Positions 7,403-15,853 of a DNA stretch of 27,798 nt are shown in pieces; positions within the stretch are counted from its first letter, which is position 1; every line of letters starts with the position of its first letter. The stretch spans positions 1 to 27,798 of the forward strand of contig NZ_JALOAN010000030.1 of NCBI RefSeq assembly GCF_023228785.1. The letters are read 5' to 3'. A model generated the notes under the pieces. It searched no databases, was not told the origin of the DNA, and saw nothing but the letters and a program-made list of their open reading frames with translations. The position numbers were made by a program, and so were the translations under genes. This DNA comes from Sulfurimonas sp. GTDB lineage: Bacteria; Campylobacterota; Campylobacteria; Campylobacterales; Sulfurimonadaceae.

Positions 7403-9351
7403 TGAGCAAATTTTTAAAATTTAGTCTAAATTTAGAGAGTTTTATAGATGATCTACAAAGTATTATAAAACAAAACAACCAAAGCATTGAAGCGTTACTA
7501 AAACTTGAACAAAAGAGTTATAACTCATTTGTTAAACCTTTACAAGAAAATGAAGAAAAACTTGAGCAATTTTTTACACCACTCTCGCACATAAACGCGG
7601 TAAACAATTCAGAAGAGTCACAAAAAGTCTATGCGGATTCTCTTCCTATTGTTACGGACTACTCTACAAAACTATCTCAAAACATAGAGATCTACAAAGC
7701 CTACAAAGAGATCTTAGAAAATGAGGCAGACTCTTTAAACTTTGAGCAAAAAAGAGTCTTAGATCTAAACATTTTACACTTTGAGTTAAGTGGTGCACAT
7801 TTAGATGAGAGTAAAAAAACAAGACTTCAAGAGATCAACCTAAAAAAGAGCCAACTCTCAAATGACTTCTCTCAAAACCTCCTAGATGCAACAAATGCTT
7901 ATGAGTTTATTACAGCAGATCCAGAGGATGTTGTTGGACTTCCAAAGAGCGATATTGAGAGTGCGAAGTTTGAAGAAGCTAGTGTTACAAAGTACAAATT
8001 TACACTTCAAATGCCATCATACATAGCTTACATGACTTATGGTTCAAACCGCGAGATCCGAGAAGAACTTTACAAAGCTTATGTTACTAGATCTCCAGAG
8101 AATGCTGCCATTATAGATGAACTTCTTAGTTTAAAAAATGAGATGAGTAAACTTCTTGGCTTTTTCAACTATGCAGAGTATTCACTTGCATCGAAAATGG
8201 CAAAAGACACAAGTAGCGTTATAGACTTTTTACAAACTCTTATACAAAACTCAAAAGATCAAGCAAAAGAAGAGTTAAAGGAGCTTCAAGCGATCTCAAA
8301 AGATCCACTAAAGAGTTTCGATAGTGCTTACTATAGCGAGATCTTAAAAAAAGAGAAATACGAAATAGATGAAGAAGAGTACAGACCTTATTTTGAGCAA
8401 CAAAGCGTAGTTGAGGGAACATTTGAGTTTTTAAACAAGCTCTTTGGGATCTCATTTGTAAAAGTCCAAGAGACGCTTTGGGATGAAAAAGCTAGTGTTT
8501 ATGAGATCTACTTAGATGGTGAAGTAAAGGCGAGAATTTACCTAGATCTTGAAGCTAGAAAAAGCAAACGAGGCGGTGCTTGGATGCATAACTTTGAGAC
8601 TCACGCTAAAGATAAAAATGGCAAAACAAAACTTGCATCTGCTTTTGTTGTTTGTAACTTTGCCCCATCAAGCAAAACGCAAAAATCACTTCTAAGACAT
8701 GATGATGTAGTAACCCTTTTTCATGAGATGGGCCATGCTATTCACCATCTACTAAGTGAAGTTAGCGAGATTGAAGTGAGTGGTGTAAATGGTGTTGAGT
8801 GGGACGCAGTTGAGTTTCCATCGCAGTTTTTAGAAAACTTTGCATATGAACCAAAGGTTTTAAAACTCTTTGCATCTCACCATGAGACGGGCGAAGTTAT
8901 CCCTGATGAGATGATAGAGAGACTCGTTCGCGCTAAAAACTTTATGTCCGCCTCACAAATGCTTCGGCAGTTAGAGTTCTCTTTATTTGACTTTAAACTA
9001 CACTCAGATCTCTATAGTGGCAATGGCGTACAAGATCTACTAGATAGCATAAGAGAAGATACAGCACTTATAAAACCACCATCGTACAACAAGTTTCAAA
9101 ATGGCTTTTCACACATCTTTGCAGGCGGTTATGCGGCTGGATACTATAGTTACAAATGGGCAGAAGTTTTAAGTGCCGATGTTTTTTTTAGCGTGGTCGA
9201 TGAGGGGATTTTTGATTCTTGTGTAGCAAAGGCTTACCTTGAAGTTGTCCTAAAAGGTGGCGGAGCAAAGAGCATGGATGAGTATTTTAGAACTCTAATG
9301 GGCAGAGATCCAGATGCACAAAGCTTGTTGAGATTAAATGGCATTAAGTAG
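7402..9351 (+). CDS. M3 family metallopeptidase (oligopeptidase A / thimet oligopeptidase type)
   Basis: Cytoplasmic zinc oligopeptidase that cuts short peptides, including degradation products of proteases. At 649 residues it is near the family length (E. coli oligopeptidase A is about 680). The zinc site is FHEMGHAIHH with His441, Glu442 and His445. The third ligand is Glu471 in VEFPSQFLEN, 30 residues after the first His, the spacing known from thimet oligopeptidase. A long helical N-terminal half and the C-terminal FAGGYAAGYYSYKWAEVLSAD motif also fit subfamily M3A. There is no signal peptide. It is coupled by TAATG to the trypsin-like protease, so it may finish peptides made by that enzyme (inference). 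Its last base is shared with the GTG start of the next gene. Confidence 0.93.
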   Translation: MSKFLKFSLNLESFIDDLQSIIKQNNQSIEALLKLEQKSYNSFVKPLQENEEKLEQFFTPLSHINAVNNSEESQKVYADSLPIVTDYSTKLSQNIEIYKAYKEILENEADSLNFEQKRVLDLNILHFELSGAHLDESKKTRLQEINLKKSQLSNDFSQNLLDATNAYEFITADPEDVVGLPKSDIESAKFEEASVTKYKFTLQMPSYIAYMTYGSNREIREELYKAYVTRSPENAAIIDELLSLKNEMSKLLGFFNYAEYSLASKMAKDTSSVIDFLQTLIQNSKDQAKEELKELQAISKDPLKSFDSAYYSEILKKEKYEIDEEEYRPYFEQQSVVEGTFEFLNKLFGISFVKVQETLWDEKASVYEIYLDGEVKARIYLDLEARKSKRGGAWMHNFETHAKDKNGKTKLASAFVVCNFAPSSKTQKSLLRHDDVVTLFHEMGHAIHHLLSEVSEIEVSGVNGVEWDAVEFPSQFLENFAYEPKVLKLFASHHETGEVIPDEMIERLVRAKNFMSASQMLRQLEFSLFDFKLHSDLYSGNGVQDLLDSIREDTALIKPPSYNKFQNGFSHIFAGGYAAGYYSYKWAEVLSADVFFSVVDEGIFDSCVAKAYLEVVLKGGGAKSMDEYFRTLMGRDPDAQSLLRLNGIK

Positions 9352-10361
9352 TGAGATCTCTTCTTGTACTATTTGTTCTTGCTCTATCGCTCTTTGGAGA
9401 TAGAGTTTTGAGCATAGCTTCTTATAACGTTGAGAACCTTTTTGATCTAGAGAAAAAAGGTTACAAATACAAAGAGTACGAACCAAATACTAAGAGTAAT
9501 TGGAATGAAAAAACCTACAAAACAAAGCTAAAAAACATAGCAAAAGTTATACAAGATCTAGACGCAGATATTATAGCTCTCCAAGAGATTCACTCACTTC
9601 AAGCTCTAAAAGATCTTCGTTTTACACTAAAGAGATCTGGGCTTTATTATGAGTTTTATAAGATTGCAGATAAGAAAAACACAGCTATAAATGTAGCAAT
9701 TTTAAGTAAATATCCCTTTGTCTATACAAAAGAAGTAGAAGTTACAAAGACTTACAAGTATAGAAATATCTTAGAAGCAAAGTTTAGGATAGATGGCGTA
9801 GAGTTTTATCTCTTTGCAAACCATTGGAGTGCAAAGTCAAAACCTGAAAGTGCTAGAATCCTCTCAGCTAAACTCTTAAGAGATAGAGTTGATCAGATAG
9901 GTTATGATAAAAATATCATCCTTATAGGAGACTTTAACTCTGACTATGAGGAGCATATAAAGTTTGAGCGTACAAGACGACTAAATGACACAAATGGTAA
10001 AACTGGTATCAACCATGTTCTAAGAAGTCTAAAACAGACTCAAAGAGCTAAAGATACAAAGTATGAAGAGAAAAACTTCTACAATCTTTGGTACGATGTG
10101 GATCTTGATGATAGATATACCTACATCTATAGAGGTAAAAAAGAGGCGCTTGACAATATCTTGGTCTCACAATCTTTACTAGAAAAAAGAGAGATGTTCT
10201 ATCTCGATGCAAGTGCGAAAAATCTTGAAAAAGACTACCTCTTTAAAAAGAAACAGATCTACAGATGGCAGATCTCAAATGCAAGAGTAAAAAGACACAA
10301 AGGCGAAGGATACTCAGATCATCTGCCTGTCATCGCAAAGTTTAATCTAAGCACCAATTGA
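9351..10361 (+). CDS. Exported endonuclease/exonuclease/phosphatase (DNase I-like fold) protein
   Basis: Secreted phosphodiesterase-type hydrolase, most likely a nuclease. It starts at GTG 9351, sharing one base with the previous stop codon, which points to translational coupling. The first 16 residues (MRSLLVLFVLALSLFG) are a typical signal peptide. The metal and catalytic residues of the fold are all present: Asn27 (SYNVENLF), Glu79 (LQEIHS), His158 (ANHWS), Asp194 and Asn196 (IGDFNSD), Asp268-Asn269 (ALDNILVS) and Asp323-His324 (GYSDHLPV). At 336 residues it has the length of bacterial extracellular nucleases of this family; other members cut phospholipids or phosphoesters, so the substrate is not proven. 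Its 3' end overlaps the 3' end of ung on the other strand by 20 bp. Confidence 0.9.
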   Translation: MRSLLVLFVLALSLFGDRVLSIASYNVENLFDLEKKGYKYKEYEPNTKSNWNEKTYKTKLKNIAKVIQDLDADIIALQEIHSLQALKDLRFTLKRSGLYYEFYKIADKKNTAINVAILSKYPFVYTKEVEVTKTYKYRNILEAKFRIDGVEFYLFANHWSAKSKPESARILSAKLLRDRVDQIGYDKNIILIGDFNSDYEEHIKFERTRRLNDTNGKTGINHVLRSLKQTQRAKDTKYEEKNFYNLWYDVDLDDRYTYIYRGKKEALDNILVSQSLLEKREMFYLDASAKNLEKDYLFKKKQIYRWQISNARVKRHKGEGYSDHLPVIAKFNLSTN

Positions 10362-11019
10362 TCTCGCCTCTTCTATGTTGTTTTAAATACTCATTTGATT
10401 TTGAAAATGGTTTAGATCCAAAAAAACCTCTATAAGAACTTAGTGGTGAGGGGTGTGGAGCTTTTAAGATCAGGTGTTTTGATGAGTCTATAAGTCTATC
10501 TTTTTTTTGAGACTCGCCTCCCCAAAGCACAAAAACTATATGTTCATACTCCGTAGAGAGTTTTTTTATAACAAAGTCCGTAAACTCTTCCCATCCTTTT
10601 GCTTTATGAGAATTAGCCTTTGCCATCTCAACACTTAACACACTATTTATTAGTAAAACGCCCTCTTTTGCCCACTGAGTTAGATCTGGTGAACTTGGAT
10701 GCGTGCAAGTCATATCGTCCATAAGTTCTACAAAAATGTTTCTGAGTGATGGCGGAGTTTTACACTCTTTTACTACTGAAAAAGCCAATCCATTAGCTTG
10801 ATTTTCTCCATGGTATGGATCTTGCCCAATTATAACAACCTTTACATCCTCTGGCTTTACTAACTCAAATGCACTAAAGATCTGCTCTTTTGGTGGAAAG
10901 ATTTTTTTAGTTTTAGACTCACTCTCTATAAACTTTTCCAATTTTAAAAAGTAACTCATCTTCATCTGTGAAGAGACAAGAGATGACCATTGAGTAGCTT
11001 CTAATAATTGTTTTAACAT
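10342..11019 (-). CDS. ung: Uracil-DNA glycosylase
   Basis: Removes uracil from DNA at the start of base excision repair. The 225 residues cover the full family-1 enzyme. The water-activating loop is GQDPYHG (65-71) with catalytic Asp67, the Ser/Pro-rich loop is KTPPS (87-91), and the minor-groove intercalation loop is HPSPLSS with His189. The uracil-binding Asn lies in LLINSVLSV (122-130). It follows a small membrane protein gene with a 3 nt gap and converges with the exported nuclease gene, with which it shares 20 bp at the 3' end; no terminator is visible there. Confidence 0.98.
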   Translation of the reverse strand: MLKQLLEATQWSSLVSSQMKMSYFLKLEKFIESESKTKKIFPPKEQIFSAFELVKPEDVKVVIIGQDPYHGENQANGLAFSVVKECKTPPSLRNIFVELMDDMTCTHPSSPDLTQWAKEGVLLINSVLSVEMAKANSHKAKGWEEFTDFVIKKLSTEYEHIVFVLWGGESQKKDRLIDSSKHLILKAPHPSPLSSYRGFFGSKPFSKSNEYLKQHRRGEINWCLD

Positions 11020-11022
11020 CTA

Positions 11023-11316
11023 TTATGCTTTTGAGAGTTCTTGTATAACTTCTCTTATATCATCTTCATCAAAGTATATATTTAAAGCCATTTCATTGCT
11101 TATTTGACCTAGTAGTTTTTTCTTTTTAAGAACTCTCACATCACCATCTAGAGGACTTAATATCTCTTGTATTTTTTGTTTGTAATTTAAGATAATTTCA
11201 TCTTTTTTCTCTTCTTGACTTCTGCTAATTACATCTCCCTTACTTCTCATTACTAAAATGATGATAATAACTAAAATAACAATCCCAAAAATCGAGTAAA
11301 CTATCTCACTATCCAT
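11023..11316 (-). CDS. Small unknown membrane protein upstream of ung
   Basis: A 97-residue protein that I do not recognise. Residues about 6-24 (YSIFGIVILVIIIILVMRS) are one very hydrophobic helix with a short outside end. The rest is a charged cytoplasmic tail with KKKK at about 64-67 and an acidic helix at the end (FDEDDIREVIQELSKA). The start is supported by AAAGG about 6 nt before the ATG on the minus strand. It ends 3 nt before ung, so the two are probably co-transcribed, although no functional link to repair is evident. It is divergent from the proline operon over a 125 bp gap. Confidence 0.8.
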   Translation of the reverse strand: MDSEIVYSIFGIVILVIIIILVMRSKGDVISRSQEEKKDEIILNYKQKIQEILSPLDGDVRVLKKKKLLGQISNEMALNIYFDEDDIREVIQELSKA

Positions 11317-11400
11317 AAAAAACCTTTAAGTAAATATAAAGAAGTATATCAGTTTTTTTACCCTTTCTTGGCACTATTATTATTATTTAAGGTGCTAAAC

Positions 11401-11406
11401 TATACA
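11401..11406 (+). promoter_or_regulatory. Possible -10 element of the TPR-putA-putP operon
   Basis: TATACA at 11401-11406 is the best -10-like hexamer in the 125 bp divergent gap. It lies 41 nt before the TTG start and would leave a leader of about 30 nt including AAAAAGG (11428-11434). There is no extended TG and no fitting -35, so this is tentative. Confidence 0.3.
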
Positions 11407-11441
11407 CTAAAAGGGATTTCACATTACAAAAAGGTTTTTAT

Positions 11442-12296
11442 TTGAAAATATTTTTATTACTTTTTTCTATATTTATTGTATTTAGTTTTGCTAATGATAT
11501 TAAAGATGAAAAGATTGAGAAACAGTTATATTCTCCACTTATTGAGAGATATATCTTAGATGAGTTAAAAGAGATAAGGATAGATCATCATAGACTTCGC
11601 TCTGATGTTGAACAGAGAATTTCAAGAGCTGAAGTCACTCAAACTGATAGATCTGCTAGATATATTACGGACACTATAGGAAATATTTTTTATCTTATTG
11701 CAGCTGCAACTTCGATCCTTATCTTTGCAGGTTGGAACTCTCTTAGAGATATTAAAAAGAAGACTGAAGACATTGTAGAAGCAAGAGTTGAGCAAATAAC
11801 TCAAAAATACAACGAAAAATTAGATTCGCTTCAAGATACACTTACTGAGCAATCTAAGCGAATACTTGAAAATCAAAATAAGATCTACAACACCCAATTT
11901 ATCCACTCCCTATGGATGCGTTCAAACCTAGAGACAAATCCACAATCAAGAATAGACATCTACGATGAAATTATCAAACTAAACAACAACGATGCTGAAG
12001 TTTATGCTTACAAGGCTGATGCAGTTTTAGAGATAGATGAGTATGAGTGGGCACTAAACCTTAGTAACAAAGCTATAGAGATAGATGATAGTTACGGATA
12101 TGCTTACTGGCAACGCTCTTGTGCAAACGCAGAGCTTGGAAACTTAGGAGAAGCTATAAGTGACTTAGAATTAGCCTTACAAAAATCTCCAAATCTAAAA
12201 GATGATGTAGAAAATGAAACATCATTTAGTGACATAAAAGATACAAAAGAGTTTAGACAAATACTATCACAAATAGAAAGAGGAGCAACTATATGA
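11442..12296 (+). CDS. Exported or membrane-anchored TPR protein co-translated with putA
   Basis: A 284-residue protein starting at TTG 11442, with AAAAAGG 7 nt upstream. Residues 1-17 look like a signal peptide (IFLLLFSIFIVFSFA, cut before ND). Residues about 78-97 (TIGNIFYLIAAATSILIFAG) form a membrane helix, followed by a coiled coil (about 100-148). About two tetratricopeptide repeats (about 170-240; AEVYAYKADAVLEIDEYEWA and YGYAYWQRSCANAELGNLGE) follow. If the signal is cut, the coiled coil and TPRs would face the cytoplasm. The stop overlaps the putA start by 4 nt (ATGA), so the two proteins are made together. A role in docking PutA to the membrane or to a partner is plausible, but I know of no characterised case. 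Confidence 0.85.
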   Translation: MKIFLLLFSIFIVFSFANDIKDEKIEKQLYSPLIERYILDELKEIRIDHHRLRSDVEQRISRAEVTQTDRSARYITDTIGNIFYLIAAATSILIFAGWNSLRDIKKKTEDIVEARVEQITQKYNEKLDSLQDTLTEQSKRILENQNKIYNTQFIHSLWMRSNLETNPQSRIDIYDEIIKLNNNDAEVYAYKADAVLEIDEYEWALNLSNKAIEIDDSYGYAYWQRSCANAELGNLGEAISDLELALQKSPNLKDDVENETSFSDIKDTKEFRQILSQIERGATI

Positions 12297-15200
12297 ATAT
12301 AGACAAAAGAACTTTTAATGAAGCAAAATCGCTTGCTACATCATGGCAAAGAGACATTGCTAAAAATAGAATTCGCTCCGAGAAGAAATTTCATGCAATT
12401 ATGAATCGACTCTTAAGTGACCCAAAAAATAAGATATTTCTTATAGAACTGCTAGATCAAAGCTTTAGATCACATGACAATAACCGCATAGCAGATCAGT
12501 TAGAATATATCTTTAACAAGTATAACAACACAACTTTTTTTACGGAGTTTGAACAACTATTAGTTTGGCTCTTTCGCAATCTTGGCATCTACTTACCAGC
12601 TATTTCAGTTCCACTTTTTATCACTTATCTAAGAGGCGATATAAAAAACATTGTCATTAAAGGCGAAGATAGATCTCTAAATGCACATCTTCAAAAACGA
12701 CTTAAAGAGAAGACTAGAGTAAATATCAACATAATTGGCGAGGCTGTTCTAGGCGAAGATGAAGCAAAGACAAGAGTTTTAAAATACATAACTGCACTTG
12801 AGAATCCAAATATAGACTATGTCTCTATAAAAATCTCTACAATATTTTCACAAATAAATCCTCTTGCACATGAGTGGAGTGTAGAGCAGATCTCTTTAAA
12901 GCTCCAAGATATTTTTAGAGCCGCACAAAAAAATGATTCAAAATTTATAAACCTAGATATGGAAGAGTATAAAGATATAAACCTAACTATGGATGTTTTT
13001 ATCAAGACCCTCTCACTTGAAGAGTTTAAAAATCTCCATGCTGGAATTGTTCTTCAAACATATATTCCAGAGACTATAACTCACTTAAAAAGACTATATG
13101 AATGGGCGAAAAAGAGAGTTGATGATGGTGGAGCTAGTATAAAGGTCAGACTTGTAAAAGGTGCAAATCAAGAGATGGAAAAGACAGAAGCCTCACTTCG
13201 TGGTTGGGAGTGTGTAACTTACTTAAATAAAGCACAAAGCGATGCAAACTTTAAGTTACTAATGGATTTTCTTATAAGTAAAGAAGTCTCCCCTTACATT
13301 CATACTGGACTTGCATCTCATAACCTTTTTGATTTGGCACTTGGATATATTCTTGCAAAACAAAGAGGGGTGTTAGACTCTTTTAGTGCTGAGATGTTAG
13401 AGGGAATGAGTGAGACGGCTTATCATATTCTCAAACAAGAAGATATTGAGGTTGTTCTTTATGCTCCAACTGCAACTTCAAAAACATTTACAAATGCTAT
13501 TGCTTATCTTGTGAGACGCTTTGATGAAAACACAGCAGAGCAAAATTTTCTCAGACATAGTTTTTCTCTTGAAGTAGAGAGTGAGGCTTGGGATATTTTA
13601 CTTAGTAGTTATGATGACTCTCTTAAAGCACTAGACTCACTTCCATTAGAGCCTTATAGATCTCAAAACAGAAACACAGAAACTTTTAAGAGTGAAGAGA
13701 GTATTGAAAATTATGTTTTTAAAAATGAGAGCGATACGGACTTTACTCTCCCACAAAACCAGATCTGGGCAAACAAAATAAGAGACAAATATAAAGATAT
13801 CTCAAAAGACAAACCTTTAAATGCCTATATGGTAATAGATGGTAAAGAGCGTGAGAGCGAAGAAATAAAAGAGGTTATGGACAAGTCACAATTTAGTCAA
13901 AATGTGATTTTAGGTAGATGTTTTATGGCTGGGGAAGATGAGTTAAAAAAAGCCATAGCAGTCGCAAAAATTGATAAAGATGGCTGGAGTAAACTCACTT
14001 TAGCACAAAGATCAGAAGTTCTTATGAGAGTAGCCAATGAGTTTAGAAAAAACAGAGGTGAACTTATAGGAATGGCAGCAGCTGAGCTTGGCAAAGTCTT
14101 TAGTGAGACTGATGTTGAAGTCTCAGAAGCGATAGACTTTTTAAATTTTTATCCATATAGCGCTAAAAAATTAAGTGAGCTTGATGGTGTAAAACTAGAA
14201 GAAAAAGGTGTTGGCTTAGTCATAAGTCCTTGGAACTTTCCAATAGCCATAGCAGCAGGAGGAATTGCAGCATCTCTTGCAACTGGAAATAGAGTCATAC
14301 TAAAACCATCTTCAGATGCTGTGCTTTGTGGATATTTACTTTGTAAGTGTTTTTGGGACGCTGGAGTTAGCAAAAATACTTTACAATTTACTCCAACCGA
14401 GGGAGCTTTAGCTGGAGAGTTTTTAGCTAAAAGCGAAGATATTGATTTTGTTATATTTACAGGAAGTGAAAACACTGCTTATAACTTGCTAACTGAGCGT
14501 CCTAACATTCACTTAAGTGCTGAGACAGGAGGTAAAGACGCAACAATAGCTACAGCTTTATGTGATAGAGATCAAGCTATTAAAAATGTATTAGGATCTG
14601 CATTTAACAACTCCGGACAAAAGTGTTCAGCTACTTCACTCTTAGTGTTAGAGAGAGAACTTTACGAAGACGAGGAGTTTAAGAAAATGCTCGTAGATGC
14701 AACTCTTTCTTTAAATGTTGGTTCAGTCTGGGATCTACAAAACAAAATCAGCTCATTAGTAAATATCCCATCAGGTAACTTAAGACACGCACTAGAGTAT
14801 TTAGATAATGGTGAAGAGTGGCTTATAACTCCTAGTTACGCACAAAATGGAAACCCTTATATGTTGAGACCTTCTATAAGATGGGGAACAAAAAGAGGTG
14901 ATTTTTGTCATATGAATGAGCTTTTTGGTCCAGTTTTAAGTGTTATGTGTGCTGAGGATCTCGATGATGCTATAGATATAGTAAACTCAACTGGATATGG
15001 TTTAACTTCTGGGATTGAGTCTCTTGATGAGAGAGAAGTTGAGAGATTTAAAGATGGCATTTTAGCTGGAAACCTCTATATAAACCGCATGACAACGGGA
15101 GCTATAGTTATCAGACAGCCCTTTGGGGGCATGGGCAAATCAGCCATAGGAAGTGGCAAAAAAGCAGGTGGATTTAACTATGTGTCTCAGTTTTTAAATA

Positions 15201-15853
15201 TCTCATATGAAGTAACAAAAGAAGATAAATCAGCTTCGCATCCATATTTGAAAAATTTTCAAGAACTTTTAAAAGATGAAGAGACTTACAAGGATATTTT
15301 AAAGAGAACTATCAAGACACTTGGATCTTTTGCTTACTACCTAAAGAGTGAGTTTTTAGAGGAACATGACTATGCCAATATTAGAGGTGAAAGCAACATC
15401 ATCAGATACTTAAATGTTAAAAAAATGACACTAGTTATAAGTAGTGATGACTCACTATATGAAGTACTTTGCTCCATAGCAGCTGCGAAAATGTCTGGGG
15501 TAAATCTTCACGTCTCTCTTCCAAAGAAGATAGACTCACATGAGCTATTGTGGCTGATGGGTAAAAAAGATTTCTTACTTGATGATAATGATTCACTAAT
15601 AAATGAATCTTTAGAAGAATCCATAGAGTCCATGAAAGACTCACAAAGAGTTAGATACCTAAGCAAAGATAACATTGAAGAAGAATTTTATATAGAGATG
15701 GCAAAAGATGCAAAACATATAGCAAGTGAACCTTTTATAGCTCATGCTAGAGTAGAACTTATGCACTATTTTTTAGAGCAAAGTATCTCTCACAGTTATC
15801 ACAGATATGGAAATTTAGGACTAAAAAGTCTTACAAATAAGGAGGATAAGTAA
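12293..15853 (+). CDS. putA: Bifunctional proline dehydrogenase / L-glutamate gamma-semialdehyde dehydrogenase
   Basis: Oxidises proline to glutamate in two steps, passing electrons to quinone through FAD and then to NAD+. The 1186-residue protein has a helical N-terminal region and then the proline dehydrogenase barrel (about 130-430), with RLVKGANQE (Arg286, Lys289) and YLVRRFDEN (405-413), whose Arg pair binds proline. The aldehyde dehydrogenase domain spans about 500-1000: SPWNFP, FTGSE, catalytic Glu744 (ETGGK) and catalytic Cys778 (GQKCSA). A C-terminal region of about 180 residues ends in SHSYHRYGNLG and fits the extra domain of longer PutA proteins. There is no N-terminal ribbon-helix-helix DNA-binding domain as in E. 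coli PutA, so it should not repress its own operon. AGAGGAG precedes the start, which overlaps the TPR gene. putP follows without a gap. Confidence 0.97.
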   Translation: MNIDKRTFNEAKSLATSWQRDIAKNRIRSEKKFHAIMNRLLSDPKNKIFLIELLDQSFRSHDNNRIADQLEYIFNKYNNTTFFTEFEQLLVWLFRNLGIYLPAISVPLFITYLRGDIKNIVIKGEDRSLNAHLQKRLKEKTRVNINIIGEAVLGEDEAKTRVLKYITALENPNIDYVSIKISTIFSQINPLAHEWSVEQISLKLQDIFRAAQKNDSKFINLDMEEYKDINLTMDVFIKTLSLEEFKNLHAGIVLQTYIPETITHLKRLYEWAKKRVDDGGASIKVRLVKGANQEMEKTEASLRGWECVTYLNKAQSDANFKLLMDFLISKEVSPYIHTGLASHNLFDLALGYILAKQRGVLDSFSAEMLEGMSETAYHILKQEDIEVVLYAPTATSKTFTNAIAYLVRRFDENTAEQNFLRHSFSLEVESEAWDILLSSYDDSLKALDSLPLEPYRSQNRNTETFKSEESIENYVFKNESDTDFTLPQNQIWANKIRDKYKDISKDKPLNAYMVIDGKERESEEIKEVMDKSQFSQNVILGRCFMAGEDELKKAIAVAKIDKDGWSKLTLAQRSEVLMRVANEFRKNRGELIGMAAAELGKVFSETDVEVSEAIDFLNFYPYSAKKLSELDGVKLEEKGVGLVISPWNFPIAIAAGGIAASLATGNRVILKPSSDAVLCGYLLCKCFWDAGVSKNTLQFTPTEGALAGEFLAKSEDIDFVIFTGSENTAYNLLTERPNIHLSAETGGKDATIATALCDRDQAIKNVLGSAFNNSGQKCSATSLLVLERELYEDEEFKKMLVDATLSLNVGSVWDLQNKISSLVNIPSGNLRHALEYLDNGEEWLITPSYAQNGNPYMLRPSIRWGTKRGDFCHMNELFGPVLSVMCAEDLDDAIDIVNSTGYGLTSGIESLDEREVERFKDGILAGNLYINRMTTGAIVIRQPFGGMGKSAIGSGKKAGGFNYVSQFLNISYEVTKEDKSASHPYLKNFQELLKDEETYKDILKRTIKTLGSFAYYLKSEFLEEHDYANIRGESNIIRYLNVKKMTLVISSDDSLYEVLCSIAAAKMSGVNLHVSLPKKIDSHELLWLMGKKDFLLDDNDSLINESLEESIESMKDSQRVRYLSKDNIEEEFYIEMAKDAKHIASEPFIAHARVELMHYFLEQSISHSYHRYGNLGLKSLTNKEDK

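Noticed and set aside
11368..11383. TTGGCAC, like the -24 half of a sigma-54 promoter, upstream of the TPR-putA operon
   Set aside because: The -12 GC expected 10 bp after the GG is absent; the sequence there is TATTAT. I treat it as chance.
14149..14475. Open frame of 108 codons antisense to the aldehyde dehydrogenase part of putA
   Set aside because: It lies inside a conserved catalytic domain on the other strand, has no ribosome site I can see, and its composition is the mirror of the sense codons.
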